Source: PHAA01 sp022706565 (GTDB lineage: Bacteria > Bacillota > Syntrophomonadia > Syntrophomonadales > Syntrophomonadaceae). Taken from it: a stretch of 64,000 nt of DNA. The translations under genes were made by a program, and so were the position numbers. Location of the stretch: assembly GCA_040769385.1 (NCBI GenBank), contig JAXGLD010000002.1:248001-312000 (forward strand). The letters run 5' to 3'. The notes beneath the pieces are model-generated. The model worked only from the letters and a program-made list of their open reading frames with translations, did no database searches and was not told the origin of the DNA. Positions 18,172 to 26,843 of the stretch are shown in pieces; position 1 is the stretch's first letter; each line of letters opens with the position of its first letter.

Positions 18172-18513
18172 ATGGAAGATGAAAAAAACCTAAAAGCCCT
18201 ATACATAATTGTTAACGCAGGATTCGCCGACGATGTGGTGGAAATCGCGCGCCGGGCAGGAGCGGGCGGAGGAACGATCATTAACGCTCGCGGCAGCGGC
18301 CCGTTGCACAAATCAATCTTGGGTATTACGGTAGACACCGAAAAAGAAATTGTGTTAAGCGTTGTAAACGGGCCTACCGTCGAGAAAATTATGGCCGCCA
18401 TTAAGGAAAAGGCAGGATGGAACTCCCCCGCCAACGGCATATGCTTTATGGTGCCGGTGGAAAAATGTTGGTTAAGCAATAATAACGTATCGTTAATCAC
18501 ACGTCCTGACTGA
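18172..18513 (+). CDS. P-II-like signalling protein 2, linked to DUF1538
   Basis: A 113-residue P-II superfamily protein. LKALYIIVNAGFADDVVEIARRAGAGGGTIINARGSG corresponds to the first beta-alpha-beta unit, with a glycine-rich segment (AGAGGGTIINARG) where classical P-II has its T-loop base. It lacks the canonical T-loop tyrosine. ATG at 18172 is preceded by GGGAGG. It follows the first P-II-like gene by 18 bases, so the three genes form one operon ending at the terminator at 18688. Two different P-II-like partners for one membrane protein suggest hetero-oligomeric or dual-signal control, as an inference. Confidence 0.8.
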   Translation: MEDEKNLKALYIIVNAGFADDVVEIARRAGAGGGTIINARGSGPLHKSILGITVDTEKEIVLSVVNGPTVEKIMAAIKEKAGWNSPANGICFMVPVEKCWLSNNNVSLITRPD

Positions 18514-18687
18514 CCAACTGCTCAAGCAGGCGGTTCAGTGCAGTCGAAGAATAGGACTGAAATTGTCGCTGATCCTGAAGTCGTATTTAAACCGCCGGTT
18601 GTATAACCGGCCCATAAACAAATGGCTTAACAAGCAGCAAGAATAATGCCATGATGATTGTGCCTGGAAATCGAAAGGCAAGCCGAG

Positions 18688-18712
18688 GGCGGACGATTGA
18701 TCCGCCTTTTAT
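18688..18712 (+). terminator. Rho-independent terminator after the DUF1538/P-II operon
   Basis: Stem GGCGGA (18688-18693), loop of seven, TCCGCC (18701-18706), then TTTTATTA. It lies about 175 bases after the second P-II-like gene and 90 bases before the next gene. It could also be the expression platform of a leader for that next gene. Confidence 0.65.
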
Positions 18713-18804
18713 TATGCCATATTATTCCTGACCGATTTAACCGTCATATACATATAGATTATTTAAAGCAAAAAACCGGACACAATAAACTGGAGGTCGA
18801 TATA

Positions 18805-19908
18805 ATGATAAAAACGCGCAACGTATACCCCGGTGGCAATACCTGCAACGGTTTCCACTCCTTTTATGACCATATGGTACCTCCGGATGCTTCCCAAAAA
18901 ATCATCCTCAAGGGAGGTCCCGGGACCGGCAAGTCTACTCTAATGAAGTGGGTTGGCGCCGAGCTGGGCAACAGAGGTTATGATATCGAATACCATTGGT
19001 GTTCTTCGGACAATGGCTCCCTGGATGGGATCGTAGTCGGCGATCAAAAGGTGTGCCTGCTGGATGGAACCGCTCCCCATATTGTTGATCCGCGCTATCC
19101 GGGCGCGGTCGATTCCATAATTAACTTGGGGGATTTCTGGGATTCAGCCGCCATCCTGGCCGGCAAGCCGCAAATTATAAACCTGACTGACAAGATTGGC
19201 ATGCAATTTCAGCGGGCCTACAATCGTTTAAGGGAGGCCCAATGTGCCTGGTGGGAGTGGGGCTCTTTTGTAGGGACGGCAGTCGATCCCTCTATTGTCA
19301 ACCGCAACATCTTGGCTCTAACCGATGACTTTATCCAGAACGCTCCCAAGTCTGAACGCCCACCCCGTCACCTGTTCGCCGGCGCCATCACCCCGGGCGG
19401 TGTGGTTACTAAAATCGAAACCCTTATTGATGGTACCTGGTCGGTTTTTGCCGTACAAGGCAGTCCGGCATCGGGGGTCAAGGACCTCCTACGACATGTA
19501 GAAAGCATGATCGTCCTTAAGAATGTCTATGCTGAAATCTTCCACTCTCCTTTCGACCCGGCCGACCTGGACCTAATCCTGATCCCGGCCAGCCAGACCG
19601 CCCTGCTCGATGTGAGTGGCCATGTAGTCGATTATGAGCGCAACCTAAACATCAGCCAATACAAGCGCCGCCTGGATTTTGACCAGTTACTGGACTCCTC
19701 CGCCCTAAATGCAATCGGCGACCGTCTCGATACCATCCGGAGTCGCTTCGAAGAGGGAATCCGGGCAGCCATCCAGTACATCCAAAAAGCCAAAAGCCTG
19801 CATGATGAATTGGAAGCGCTATATGTACCCGCGATGGATTTTAAAGCTATGGAAGAATACCGGCAGGTCCTGGTTGAGAAACTGATGACTGGCCTGGCCA
19901 TGACTTGA
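18805..19908 (+). CDS. P-loop ATPase of unknown role (PRK06851-like)
   Basis: A 367-residue protein with a clear Walker A, LKGGPGTGKST (residues about 35-45). A second, P-loop-like site follows at residues 219-227 (GSPASGVKD) within WSVFAVQGSPASG. This two-module layout matches a conserved Firmicute ATPase family without known function. The second site breaks the GK[ST] rule, so it is probably not catalytic. DPRYPGAVDSIINLGDFWD and a C-terminal helical part are other family traits. ATG at 18805 is preceded by GGAGG at eight bases; an in-frame reading from 18658 crosses the terminator and is rejected. Monocistronic by context, convergent with moeA. Soluble, with no signal peptide. Confidence 0.75.
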   Translation: MIKTRNVYPGGNTCNGFHSFYDHMVPPDASQKIILKGGPGTGKSTLMKWVGAELGNRGYDIEYHWCSSDNGSLDGIVVGDQKVCLLDGTAPHIVDPRYPGAVDSIINLGDFWDSAAILAGKPQIINLTDKIGMQFQRAYNRLREAQCAWWEWGSFVGTAVDPSIVNRNILALTDDFIQNAPKSERPPRHLFAGAITPGGVVTKIETLIDGTWSVFAVQGSPASGVKDLLRHVESMIVLKNVYAEIFHSPFDPADLDLILIPASQTALLDVSGHVVDYERNLNISQYKRRLDFDQLLDSSALNAIGDRLDTIRSRFEEGIRAAIQYIQKAKSLHDELEALYVPAMDFKAMEEYRQVLVEKLMTGLAMT

Positions 19909-20017
19909 TGTTGTTTTTGCAGGTGCCACAGTTAAAGGGGTAAAGGCAAGGATCCTACCTGCGGCGGCACAGCGAAGATATTGGGAAACCGCGGGCAATT
20001 CCCCTGGCCATATGGGG

Positions 20018-21226
20018 CTAAAAGATGGTGACATCCACCTTGGTGCCGGCTTCCAGACCCTGCTTCTCGTAGGCAATATGGACAAATCCATCCGCCTGGG
20101 CCAGGATACTCATCAAGCCTGATTTGCCCAGTATCGGTCGGGCTTCACGGACACCTTCGCTTTCCTGCAATTTCACCGGGATGAAATCATCCCGACCTGG
20201 CTGGGAGGCAATATTGGCAGTTAGCTGTGCCGGCACCTTATGCAAAGCTACCGGATTTATGACCGGGGCACATAGAATGTAAAAGACCATCAAGGCAGAA
20301 ACCGGATGGCCGGGCAGCCCAATGATCAGTTTCCGACCGGCCGCCACCCCGATGGTGGGTTTGCCTGGTTTCACCGCGATCCCATGGAATAGTATTTCCG
20401 CATCGGGCATGGACATCATTACTTCAACCGAATAGTCGGCCACCCCTACCGAGCTCCCCCCGGACAGGATGACCACATCATTCTCATGCAAAGCTTTAAA
20501 TAGGGCATCATGCAAGGATTGGCGGTCATCCCGGACCAGTGGATAGCGCCGGGACCTGGCCTCGTATGATTCCACGGCTGCGGCAATGGAATAGGAATTG
20601 ACGTCTCTCACCTGCCCCACGGACGGACAATGGTCCACCGGTATAACCTCATTGCCGGTTGATATAATCCCTACCCGGTAGGGCATCAATACCGGCACCT
20701 TGCTTATCCCCAAAGAAGCCAACAACCCGATCTCCTTGGCCTGCAGCATCTTGCCGCGGCGGAATATCAAGGCGCCCTTGTTGACATCTTCCCCCGTGTG
20801 CATCACATTCTCGCCCGGTGCTACAGGGCGGGACAAGAGGATTGTGTCCGGGCCGAGCTTCTCCGTGTATTCCACCATCACCACGGCATTACTGCCCTCG
20901 GGCAGCATACCCCCGGTTGGCATCCAGGCACACTCCCCGCTGCCAATGGCAAACTGGGGTACCTCACCCATCTCAACAGCCCCGATACAGTTGACCATTC
21001 CCGGCAGGGACTCACTGCTGCCGAAGGTGTCCTCAGCCCTCACAACGTAGCCGTCTACAGTCGAACGGTTAAAAGACGGAATATCCTCAGGGCTGTTTAG
21101 GTCACTGGCCAAGATACGGCGATTGCTCTCTGCCAGGTCTACTACCTCCACATCCTGGAAAGGTGCTCGCTCCCGGAGCAGCTGTATGGCGTCCTGATAT
21201 CTCAGCACTTTCAGAAACTCTGGCAT
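20018..21226 (-). CDS. moeA: Molybdopterin molybdenumtransferase MoeA
   Basis: Inserts molybdate (or tungstate) into adenylylated molybdopterin, the last general step of Moco synthesis. The 402-residue length is typical. Conserved sequences are PSFNRSTVDGYVVRA, PTGGMLPEGSNAVVMVE, GIISTGNEV, the substrate-binding ILSGGSSVGVADY, KPGKP and GLPGHPVSALM. ATG at 21226 gives MPEFLKVLRYQDA, with GGAG nine bases upstream. Upstream in-frame TTG 21271 lies within the predicted -10 box, so it cannot be the start if that promoter is used. Divergent from the second moeA; both probably serve the formate dehydrogenase encoded 2.4 kb away. Confidence 0.93.
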   Translation of the reverse strand: MPEFLKVLRYQDAIQLLRERAPFQDVEVVDLAESNRRILASDLNSPEDIPSFNRSTVDGYVVRAEDTFGSSESLPGMVNCIGAVEMGEVPQFAIGSGECAWMPTGGMLPEGSNAVVMVEYTEKLGPDTILLSRPVAPGENVMHTGEDVNKGALIFRRGKMLQAKEIGLLASLGISKVPVLMPYRVGIISTGNEVIPVDHCPSVGQVRDVNSYSIAAAVESYEARSRRYPLVRDDRQSLHDALFKALHENDVVILSGGSSVGVADYSVEVMMSMPDAEILFHGIAVKPGKPTIGVAAGRKLIIGLPGHPVSALMVFYILCAPVINPVALHKVPAQLTANIASQPGRDDFIPVKLQESEGVREARPILGKSGLMSILAQADGFVHIAYEKQGLEAGTKVDVTIF

Positions 21227-21270
21227 TCTCTGGTTCTCCATTCCCTTTTTTGTTTTTGGTGTATTTTTCA

Positions 21271-21299
21271 ATTATACTTAAACAAGCCCGTCCGTACAA
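21271..21299 (-). promoter_or_regulatory. Sigma-A promoter of moeA
   Basis: On the minus strand TTGTAC (21299-21294), a 17-base spacer and TATAAT (21276-21271). Placement fixes transcription start near 21264 and therefore the moeA start codon at 21241 or 21226. Confidence 0.65.
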
Positions 21300-21334
21300 A
21301 TTACCATTTTAACGACCTGTTAGGAGGATCGCAT

Positions 21335-23254
21335 TTGGGCAGAAACGTTTACATCGAAAACAAGCCCCTAGAAGAAGCATTGGATTTGTTCAACCGCTGC
21401 CTGACCGAATGCGGGTGGCTGGCGCCTCAATTCGAAGAGGTGGACATTATGGAATGCTTGGGGCGTCGAACCTTCCATCCAGTCTATGCCCGCCGCTCCC
21501 ATCCCCACTACATGGCCTCGGCTATGGATGGAATTGCAGTCAAGGCTGCCTCCACCTATGCAGCAAGCGAAGTAAATCCCGTCAACCTGGATCCAGACCA
21601 GGTGTTGATGGTGGATACTGGTGACTATGTGCCGCCCCAATTTGATGCAGTAATAATGATAGAAGACGTAAACATGATCGGCGGCCAGTACCAGATCATC
21701 CGGGCGGCGGTCCCCTGGCAGCACATCCGCTCCGTCGGCGAGGACATGGTCGAACAGGATATGATCGTTCCCAGCCGGACCTTGATTGGGCCTTATGAAT
21801 TGGCATCCTTCAAGACCGCCTCGGTTGAACGGGTGCCGGTAATCAAAAGACCGGTTGTAGCCATCATCCCAACCGGCACTGAATTGGTGGAACGCGGCTA
21901 CGATGATATGCCTCCCGGAGAAATCGTGGAGAGCAACAGCCGGATGCTGGCCGCGCTTTGTGAACAATGGGGAGGGGTTGCCCTCCGGCATGATATTGTG
22001 ATCGATGACAAGGAACTGATCCGCCAGGCGGTCGTGGAAATGGAACCGCAGGCAGATATGATCGTGATTTGTTCGGGGTCTTCAGCAGGGCGGGAGGATT
22101 ACACCGCCTCGATAGTTGAGGAACTGGGCAGACTGATCGTCCACGGGATAGCCACCCGGCCAGGGAAGCCCGCCATACTTGGGACTATTAACCGCAAACC
22201 GGTCATCGGCGTGCCCGGGTATCCGGTTTCCGCCCAGCTGATATTCAGCCTGTTTGCCCAGCCTATTATATATGCAAGATCTGGTGGGGAGATGCCGTCA
22301 CCGGACACTATCCAATGTCAGGTGGCCCGTAAACTCCCCTCCCATGCCGGGGTGGATGAGTATGTAAACGTAAACGTAGCCAAAATATCTGACCATTTCC
22401 TGGCATACCCATTAAACAGAGGTGCTGGGGTAACCAGTATGCTGGTCAAATCCGACGGAGTGCTCCACATCCCGCGAGGCAGCGAGGGTCTGGATGCGGG
22501 CAGTCCCTGTACGGTGGCACTGTGCCGCCCAAGGCCGGTGATCGAGAACACGCTGGTATGCCTGGGCAGTCATGATCTGGCCATAGACGTGCTGATCGAC
22601 ATACTGCAGAAGGACCATGGCATCCGGATGATATCCACCAACGTGGGCAGCATGGGGGGGATTGTATCCCTGAGCCGCGGAGAAACCCATTGTGCGGGTC
22701 TTCATTTGCTGGATTACGAGAGCGGAGATTACAATACCAGTTACCTAAAGAAGTATCTAGGCCGGCAAAAGGTAATGTTGGTCAACCTGGTAAACCGCGA
22801 TCAGGGTCTGGTAGTACAGAAGGGCAATCCGCTGGAAATTACAGGAATCGAAGATCTGCTCCGCCCGGAGGTCCGCTACATAAATCGACAAAAAGGTGCC
22901 GGTACCCGATTGCTGTTGGATTACCTGCTACAAAAGAAAAATATCGACAATAGTGGCATCAACGGTTATAACCGGGAGGAATACTCTCACTTGGCCGTGG
23001 CCGCATCGATCAAGAACAACGCCGGCGATGCAGGGATGGCGATATATGCGAGTGCCCGCATCCTGGACCTGGACTTTGTACCGGTAGAAACAGAACGATA
23101 TGATCTCTGCATCCTGCCTGATCTCTTTACCGGCCGCCAGTTGGATAGCCTGCTTACCGCGATCAACAGCAATGAATTTAAGAGGCGAATGCAAAGTCTG
23201 GGTGGGTATCATCTCGAGAATACGGGTCTGATTATACAGGATGGCGTCGGATAA
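21335..23254 (+). CDS. MoeA fused to a periplasmic-binding-protein-like domain
   Basis: A 639-residue two-domain protein. Residues 1 to about 400 are MoeA-like (MASAMDGIAV, TGDYVPPQFDAVIMIEDV, IIPTGTELVERG, ICSGSSAGREDYT, RPGKPAILG, GVPGYPVSAQ). The last 230 or so residues form a solute-binding-type domain, with LVCLGSHDLAIDVL at its start and RPEVRYINRQKGAGTRLLLDYLL, as in the MoeA-COG1910 fusions. No signal peptide is present, so the binding domain is cytosolic and may bind molybdate, tungstate or a regulator ligand; that is inference. TTG start at 21335 with GGAGG seven bases upstream. Divergent from moeA; terminator at 23308. Confidence 0.87.
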   Translation: MGRNVYIENKPLEEALDLFNRCLTECGWLAPQFEEVDIMECLGRRTFHPVYARRSHPHYMASAMDGIAVKAASTYAASEVNPVNLDPDQVLMVDTGDYVPPQFDAVIMIEDVNMIGGQYQIIRAAVPWQHIRSVGEDMVEQDMIVPSRTLIGPYELASFKTASVERVPVIKRPVVAIIPTGTELVERGYDDMPPGEIVESNSRMLAALCEQWGGVALRHDIVIDDKELIRQAVVEMEPQADMIVICSGSSAGREDYTASIVEELGRLIVHGIATRPGKPAILGTINRKPVIGVPGYPVSAQLIFSLFAQPIIYARSGGEMPSPDTIQCQVARKLPSHAGVDEYVNVNVAKISDHFLAYPLNRGAGVTSMLVKSDGVLHIPRGSEGLDAGSPCTVALCRPRPVIENTLVCLGSHDLAIDVLIDILQKDHGIRMISTNVGSMGGIVSLSRGETHCAGLHLLDYESGDYNTSYLKKYLGRQKVMLVNLVNRDQGLVVQKGNPLEITGIEDLLRPEVRYINRQKGAGTRLLLDYLLQKKNIDNSGINGYNREEYSHLAVAASIKNNAGDAGMAIYASARILDLDFVPVETERYDLCILPDLFTGRQLDSLLTAINSNEFKRRMQSLGGYHLENTGLIIQDGVG

Positions 23255-23307
23255 GAACAATCTATTACCTGCATACATGTCACAAATTACTTTTTCTTAT
23301 ATTACTA

Positions 23308-23346
23308 TCCCTGCTATAATTAAGTGGCAGGGATTTTACTTTGTTT
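23308..23346 (+). terminator. Rho-independent terminator of the moeA-fusion gene
   Basis: TCCCTGC (23308-23314), 12-base loop, GCAGGGA (23327-23333), followed by TTTTACTTTGTTT. Confidence 0.75.
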
Positions 23347-23455
23347 GTCGAAGATTACCTCGGATAAGCAATTGCATACAATCCAGCGACAGAACTTTTT
23401 CCTTAAAACATGTCATTGGACCCTTGCTCGGTTTGTAGGGTGCAATAAATAATTT

Positions 23456-23507
23456 CGCTCCCTGATGGAGGTGATAGCGTTTGGGAGTTTAGGGGCCTTA
23501 ATACCCC
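23456..23507 (+). ncRNA. Candidate structured RNA element upstream of fdhA
   Basis: Two mutually exclusive stems can form: CGCT (23456-23459) with AGCG (23476-23479), or CTCCC (23458-23462) with GGGAG (23483-23487). A further GGGG (23492-23495) / CCCC (23504-23507) hairpin follows. A GGAGGTGA Shine-Dalgarno-like sequence sits in the loop. It does not match a riboswitch class that I can identify, and may be chance. Confidence 0.3.
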
Positions 23508-23664
23508 ATATCTCGGATCGAATCCGTTGTTGTTGATCAGTCAGCCTATTAGTAATTTTTATCAGTTATCTCACTAAAAACATCTGTTTCTAATCCTACT
23601 GGGATGCTATACTAGGTGGGGAAATCAGATGTAATGTTTAGGGGGAAAGGAGAGTGTTAGTAGA

Positions 23665-26600
23665 ATGAAGGTTACCCGCAGACAATTCTTAAAGGTAACC
23701 GGTGCCAGTGCAGCAGTTATGGCCGCGGCGGACCTTGGTTTTGACCTGAAACCAGCAGCGGCAGCCGCTCGGACGTTACGCATTAAGAACATTAAAGGCG
23801 TACCGACTGTCTGTCCGTTTTGCGCCTCCGGCTGTGGCCTGCTGGTGTATTCGGAAAGAGATGCGGCTGGCAAATTCGTTAAACTCCTGAGTGTTGAGGG
23901 CGACCCTGATAATCCCATCAACCGCGGGTGCGCCTGTGCCAAAGGTGCAGCCATGTTTAACCTGAGGGAGATTTACGACGAGGAAACCGGGGAACAGAAG
24001 ATCAATCCCATGCGGGCGACGGTGCCCCTGTACCGCGCTCCGGGGAGTGACAAATGGGAAGAAAAAGAATGGGAATGGATGATCGACACCATAGCTGAAC
24101 GGGTCAAGGAAACCCGTGACAGCGCCTTCATCCATAAAGAGAAACTGACTGATGGCACAGAAGTGATCGTCAACCGTACAGAGAAAATCGCCTCTGTGGG
24201 AGGGTCCGGCCTGGATAACGAAGAGTGCTACCTGTGGACAAAACTGGCCCGTTCCCTGGGTATGGTGTATCTGGAAACCCAGGCCCGTATCTGACACAGT
24301 GCTACGGTGGCAGGTTTGTCACCAGCATTTGGCCGGGGTGCCATGACCAATCACATGACCGATTTGAAGAATACCGACGTCGCTCTTATCATGGGCAGCA
24401 ACATGGCTGAGAATCATCCTATCGGGATGAAATGGCTGGGTGAAGGCCGGCGGGTGCGAGGCACCAAGATAATCCATGTCGATCCCCGCTACACCCGTAC
24501 CTCGGTTGTCGCCGACCTGTATTGTCCGATACGCTCCGGGACCGATATCGCGTTCCTGGGCGGTATGATCAACTACATTTTAGAAAACAAGCTCTTTCAT
24601 GAGGAGTACGTGAAGGCCTACACTAATGCTTCCTATATCATTGCAGACGGCTTCGATTTCAAAGACGGGATATTCTCTGGATATGATTCCGCCAAGCGAA
24701 GTTATAACAACGCCACATGGGATTACAAGTATGATGCTGATGGCACCACACCCCTGAAAGATCCTACCTTGGCCGATCCCCGCTGTGTTTTCCAGTTGAT
24801 GAAAAAGCACTATGAACGCTATGACATCGACACTGTATGTAATATCACCGGCTCACCCAAAAACAAATACTTGGAGGTTTTAAAACTCTATACCTCCACC
24901 AGTGCCCCCAATAAGGTGGGCAACATCATGTATGCCATGGGTATAACCCAGCATACAGTAGGCAGCCAGAACGTCAAATCCTTTGCCAATGTTCAGCTAT
25001 TGCTGGGTAACATGGGACGTCCCGGCGGAGGCGTGAATGCTCTGCGTGGCGAGAACAACGTACAGGGTGCCACTGATATGGCCTTACTGTTCCATATCAT
25101 TCCAGGTTATATCGGCTCTCCCACCAATGCCGCCAGTTACAAGAACTTGGTCGGATATTGCAAATCAGAAACTCCTGGAGCCGCCAAACTGCCTGCAACT
25201 ACAATGGATGAATTCAGAGCCGCTGTAGCCGCTGGCATCCCCAATTCCGGTTATAAAATCAACCTATCCAAATGGATGGTCAGTCTGCTCAAAGCTTGGT
25301 GGGGCGATGCAGCCACTGCTGAGACAGATTTCGCTTATCATTACATGCCTAAACGGGATGCAGCCAAAAATTACTCCCATATAGCTATGTTTGAGGCCAT
25401 GTACAAAGGTGAAATCGACGGCCTGTTTGTGATGGGGTCCAACCCGGTGGTAGGCGGCCCCAATGCCAACAAAGAACAGGCGGCCCTGACCAAGCTGAAA
25501 TGGATGGTAAGTGTCGACCTGTGGTTGAACGAGACCGCCGAATTCTGGACTTACAGGGCTTGGGAGAGACCCCATGGTGGATCTCATCATACCGAGACCT
25601 TTGCACCTAAAGACATCCAGACCGAAGTCTTTTTCCTGCCGGCCTGTGCTGTGTATGAGAAGGAAGGTACTGCCGCTCAGACCGGTCGCTGGGTCCAGTA
25701 TCGCTGGAAGGGTGCTGAACCAGTCGGAAAATCCAGGTCAGACTTGTGGATGCTCAATGAATTAGGCAAGAAGATAAAAGAAAAATATCAGGGCAGCACC
25801 AAACCCCAGGATGAACCTATAACCAAAATGACCTGGGATTATGGCCATGCTGGTGAAGAACCCGAACCCATCGAGGTCGGTTTTGAGTACAGCGGCTATA
25901 CGGTGGCGGATAAAAAAATCGTAACCAGTTTTGCCAACCTCAAGGATGATGGTAGTACTGCCTGCGGTAACTGGATATACTGCGGTCAGATGGCCTATAA
26001 TCCCGATGGCACTTTGCTCTACAAACCACAGAAGCGAAACAACAAGGATGAATCAAAGTACGGCCTGGGACTGTTTCCTAACTGGGGTTGGGCGTGGCCC
26101 GTTAACCGTCGTATAATCTACAATCGTTGCGCCATCCAACCTGATGGAGTCACCCCTTGGCCGGGAGATGAGGAACGGGTCCTGATCAGATGGGACGCTG
26201 AACAAGCAAAATGGGTGGGTGACGATGTCCCTGACTGCGCTGCAACTGCCCCCCCGGATAAAGCGGTCCCCTTCCTGATGAGACCTGAAGGAACTGGCTG
26301 TTTATTTGCTGCCAAAGCATCATTCAAGGAAGGCCCCTTCGCTGAGCATTATGAACCTTGGGAAAGTCCAGTCAGCAACCTCATGAACCCAGTCGCAGTC
26401 AACCCGGCCTCCAAGATCTGGGAGCCAGATAAAAAGGGCACCCCGGCAGATTATCCCTATATCGGCACCACCTACCGGGTGGTGGAGCACTGGCAAACCG
26501 GCGCTCTGACCCGTACCATGCCTTGGCTGGCCGAACTTATGCCTAACATGTTCGTGGAGATCAGTGAAGAACTGGGAGCCATTAAGGAAATCAAGAACGG

Positions 26601-26841
26601 TGACAAAGTTATCGTTTCAACCACCCGTGGAGATATCGAAGCAGTGGCGTGTGTCACCAAGCGCATCAAACCATTTATTGTCGATGGCCAGCAGCAACAC
26701 ATGGTGGGGGCTGTTTGGCAATACGGCTTCAAGGGTTACGCCACCGGTGATCCTGCCAACCGTCTCACCCCTCACGTAGGCGATGCAAACACCATGATAC
26801 CTGAGTACAAAGCCTGGCTTTGCAATATAAGGAGGGCTTAA
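23665..26841 (+). CDS. fdhA: Selenocysteine formate dehydrogenase, catalytic subunit (TGA at 24292 read as Sec)
   Basis: Molybdenum- or tungsten-bis-MGD formate dehydrogenase alpha subunit, FdnG-like; 1058 residues if the in-frame TGA at 24292-24294 is read as selenocysteine (residue 210). Context QARI-Sec-HSATVAGLSPAFGRGAMTNH matches FdnG around its Sec, and the frame continues unbroken to 26841. A twin-arginine signal (TRRQFLKV, residues 4-11) directs export, so the active site would face outside. CPFCASGCG (Cys50, 53, 57) with Cys89 or 91 binds a [4Fe-4S] cluster. ATG at 23665 sits after GGAGAG. First gene of fdhABC-fdhE. Likely role: formate production or CO2 reduction at the membrane during syntrophy. 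A program unaware of Sec would split it in two. Confidence 0.95.
24292..24323 (+). promoter_or_regulatory. Bacterial SECIS element for Sec insertion in fdhA
   Basis: Directly after the TGA, a hairpin GGTGGC (24306-24311) / GTCACC (24318-24323) closes an AGGTTT apical loop. The loop and the 11-base distance from the TGA closely resemble the E. coli fdhF SECIS (loop AGGUCU), the binding site of SelB. Confidence 0.85.
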
Positions 26842-26843
26842 GT

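Larger units (their letters stand above)
23255..23664 (+). other. 410-base intergenic leader region upstream of fdhA
   Basis: No protein gene is seen. It holds the moeA2 terminator (23308-23346) and a fold-prone element (23456-23507, listed separately). A possible -10 box TATACT near 23610 lies just before the fdhA ribosome-binding site, with only a weak -35 (TGTTTC, 17 bases away). No sigma-54 site was found by eye. Confidence 0.6.

Noticed and set aside
18595..18610. CCGGTT/AACCGG hairpin as terminator of the P-II operon
   Set aside because: No T-run follows; the GGCGGA/TCCGCC hairpin at 18688 is the better terminator.
23456..23540. A tRNA-like element (GGATCGAATCC resembling a T arm) upstream of fdhA, possibly tRNA-Sec
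   Set aside because: No acceptor stem or D arm can be paired and the apparent T loop does not follow TTCRANY.
23665..24294. fdhA as a truncated pseudogene with a separate downstream protein starting at 24307
   Set aside because: The TGA lies at the exact Sec position of FdnG-type enzymes and a SECIS hairpin follows; the frame is otherwise unbroken.
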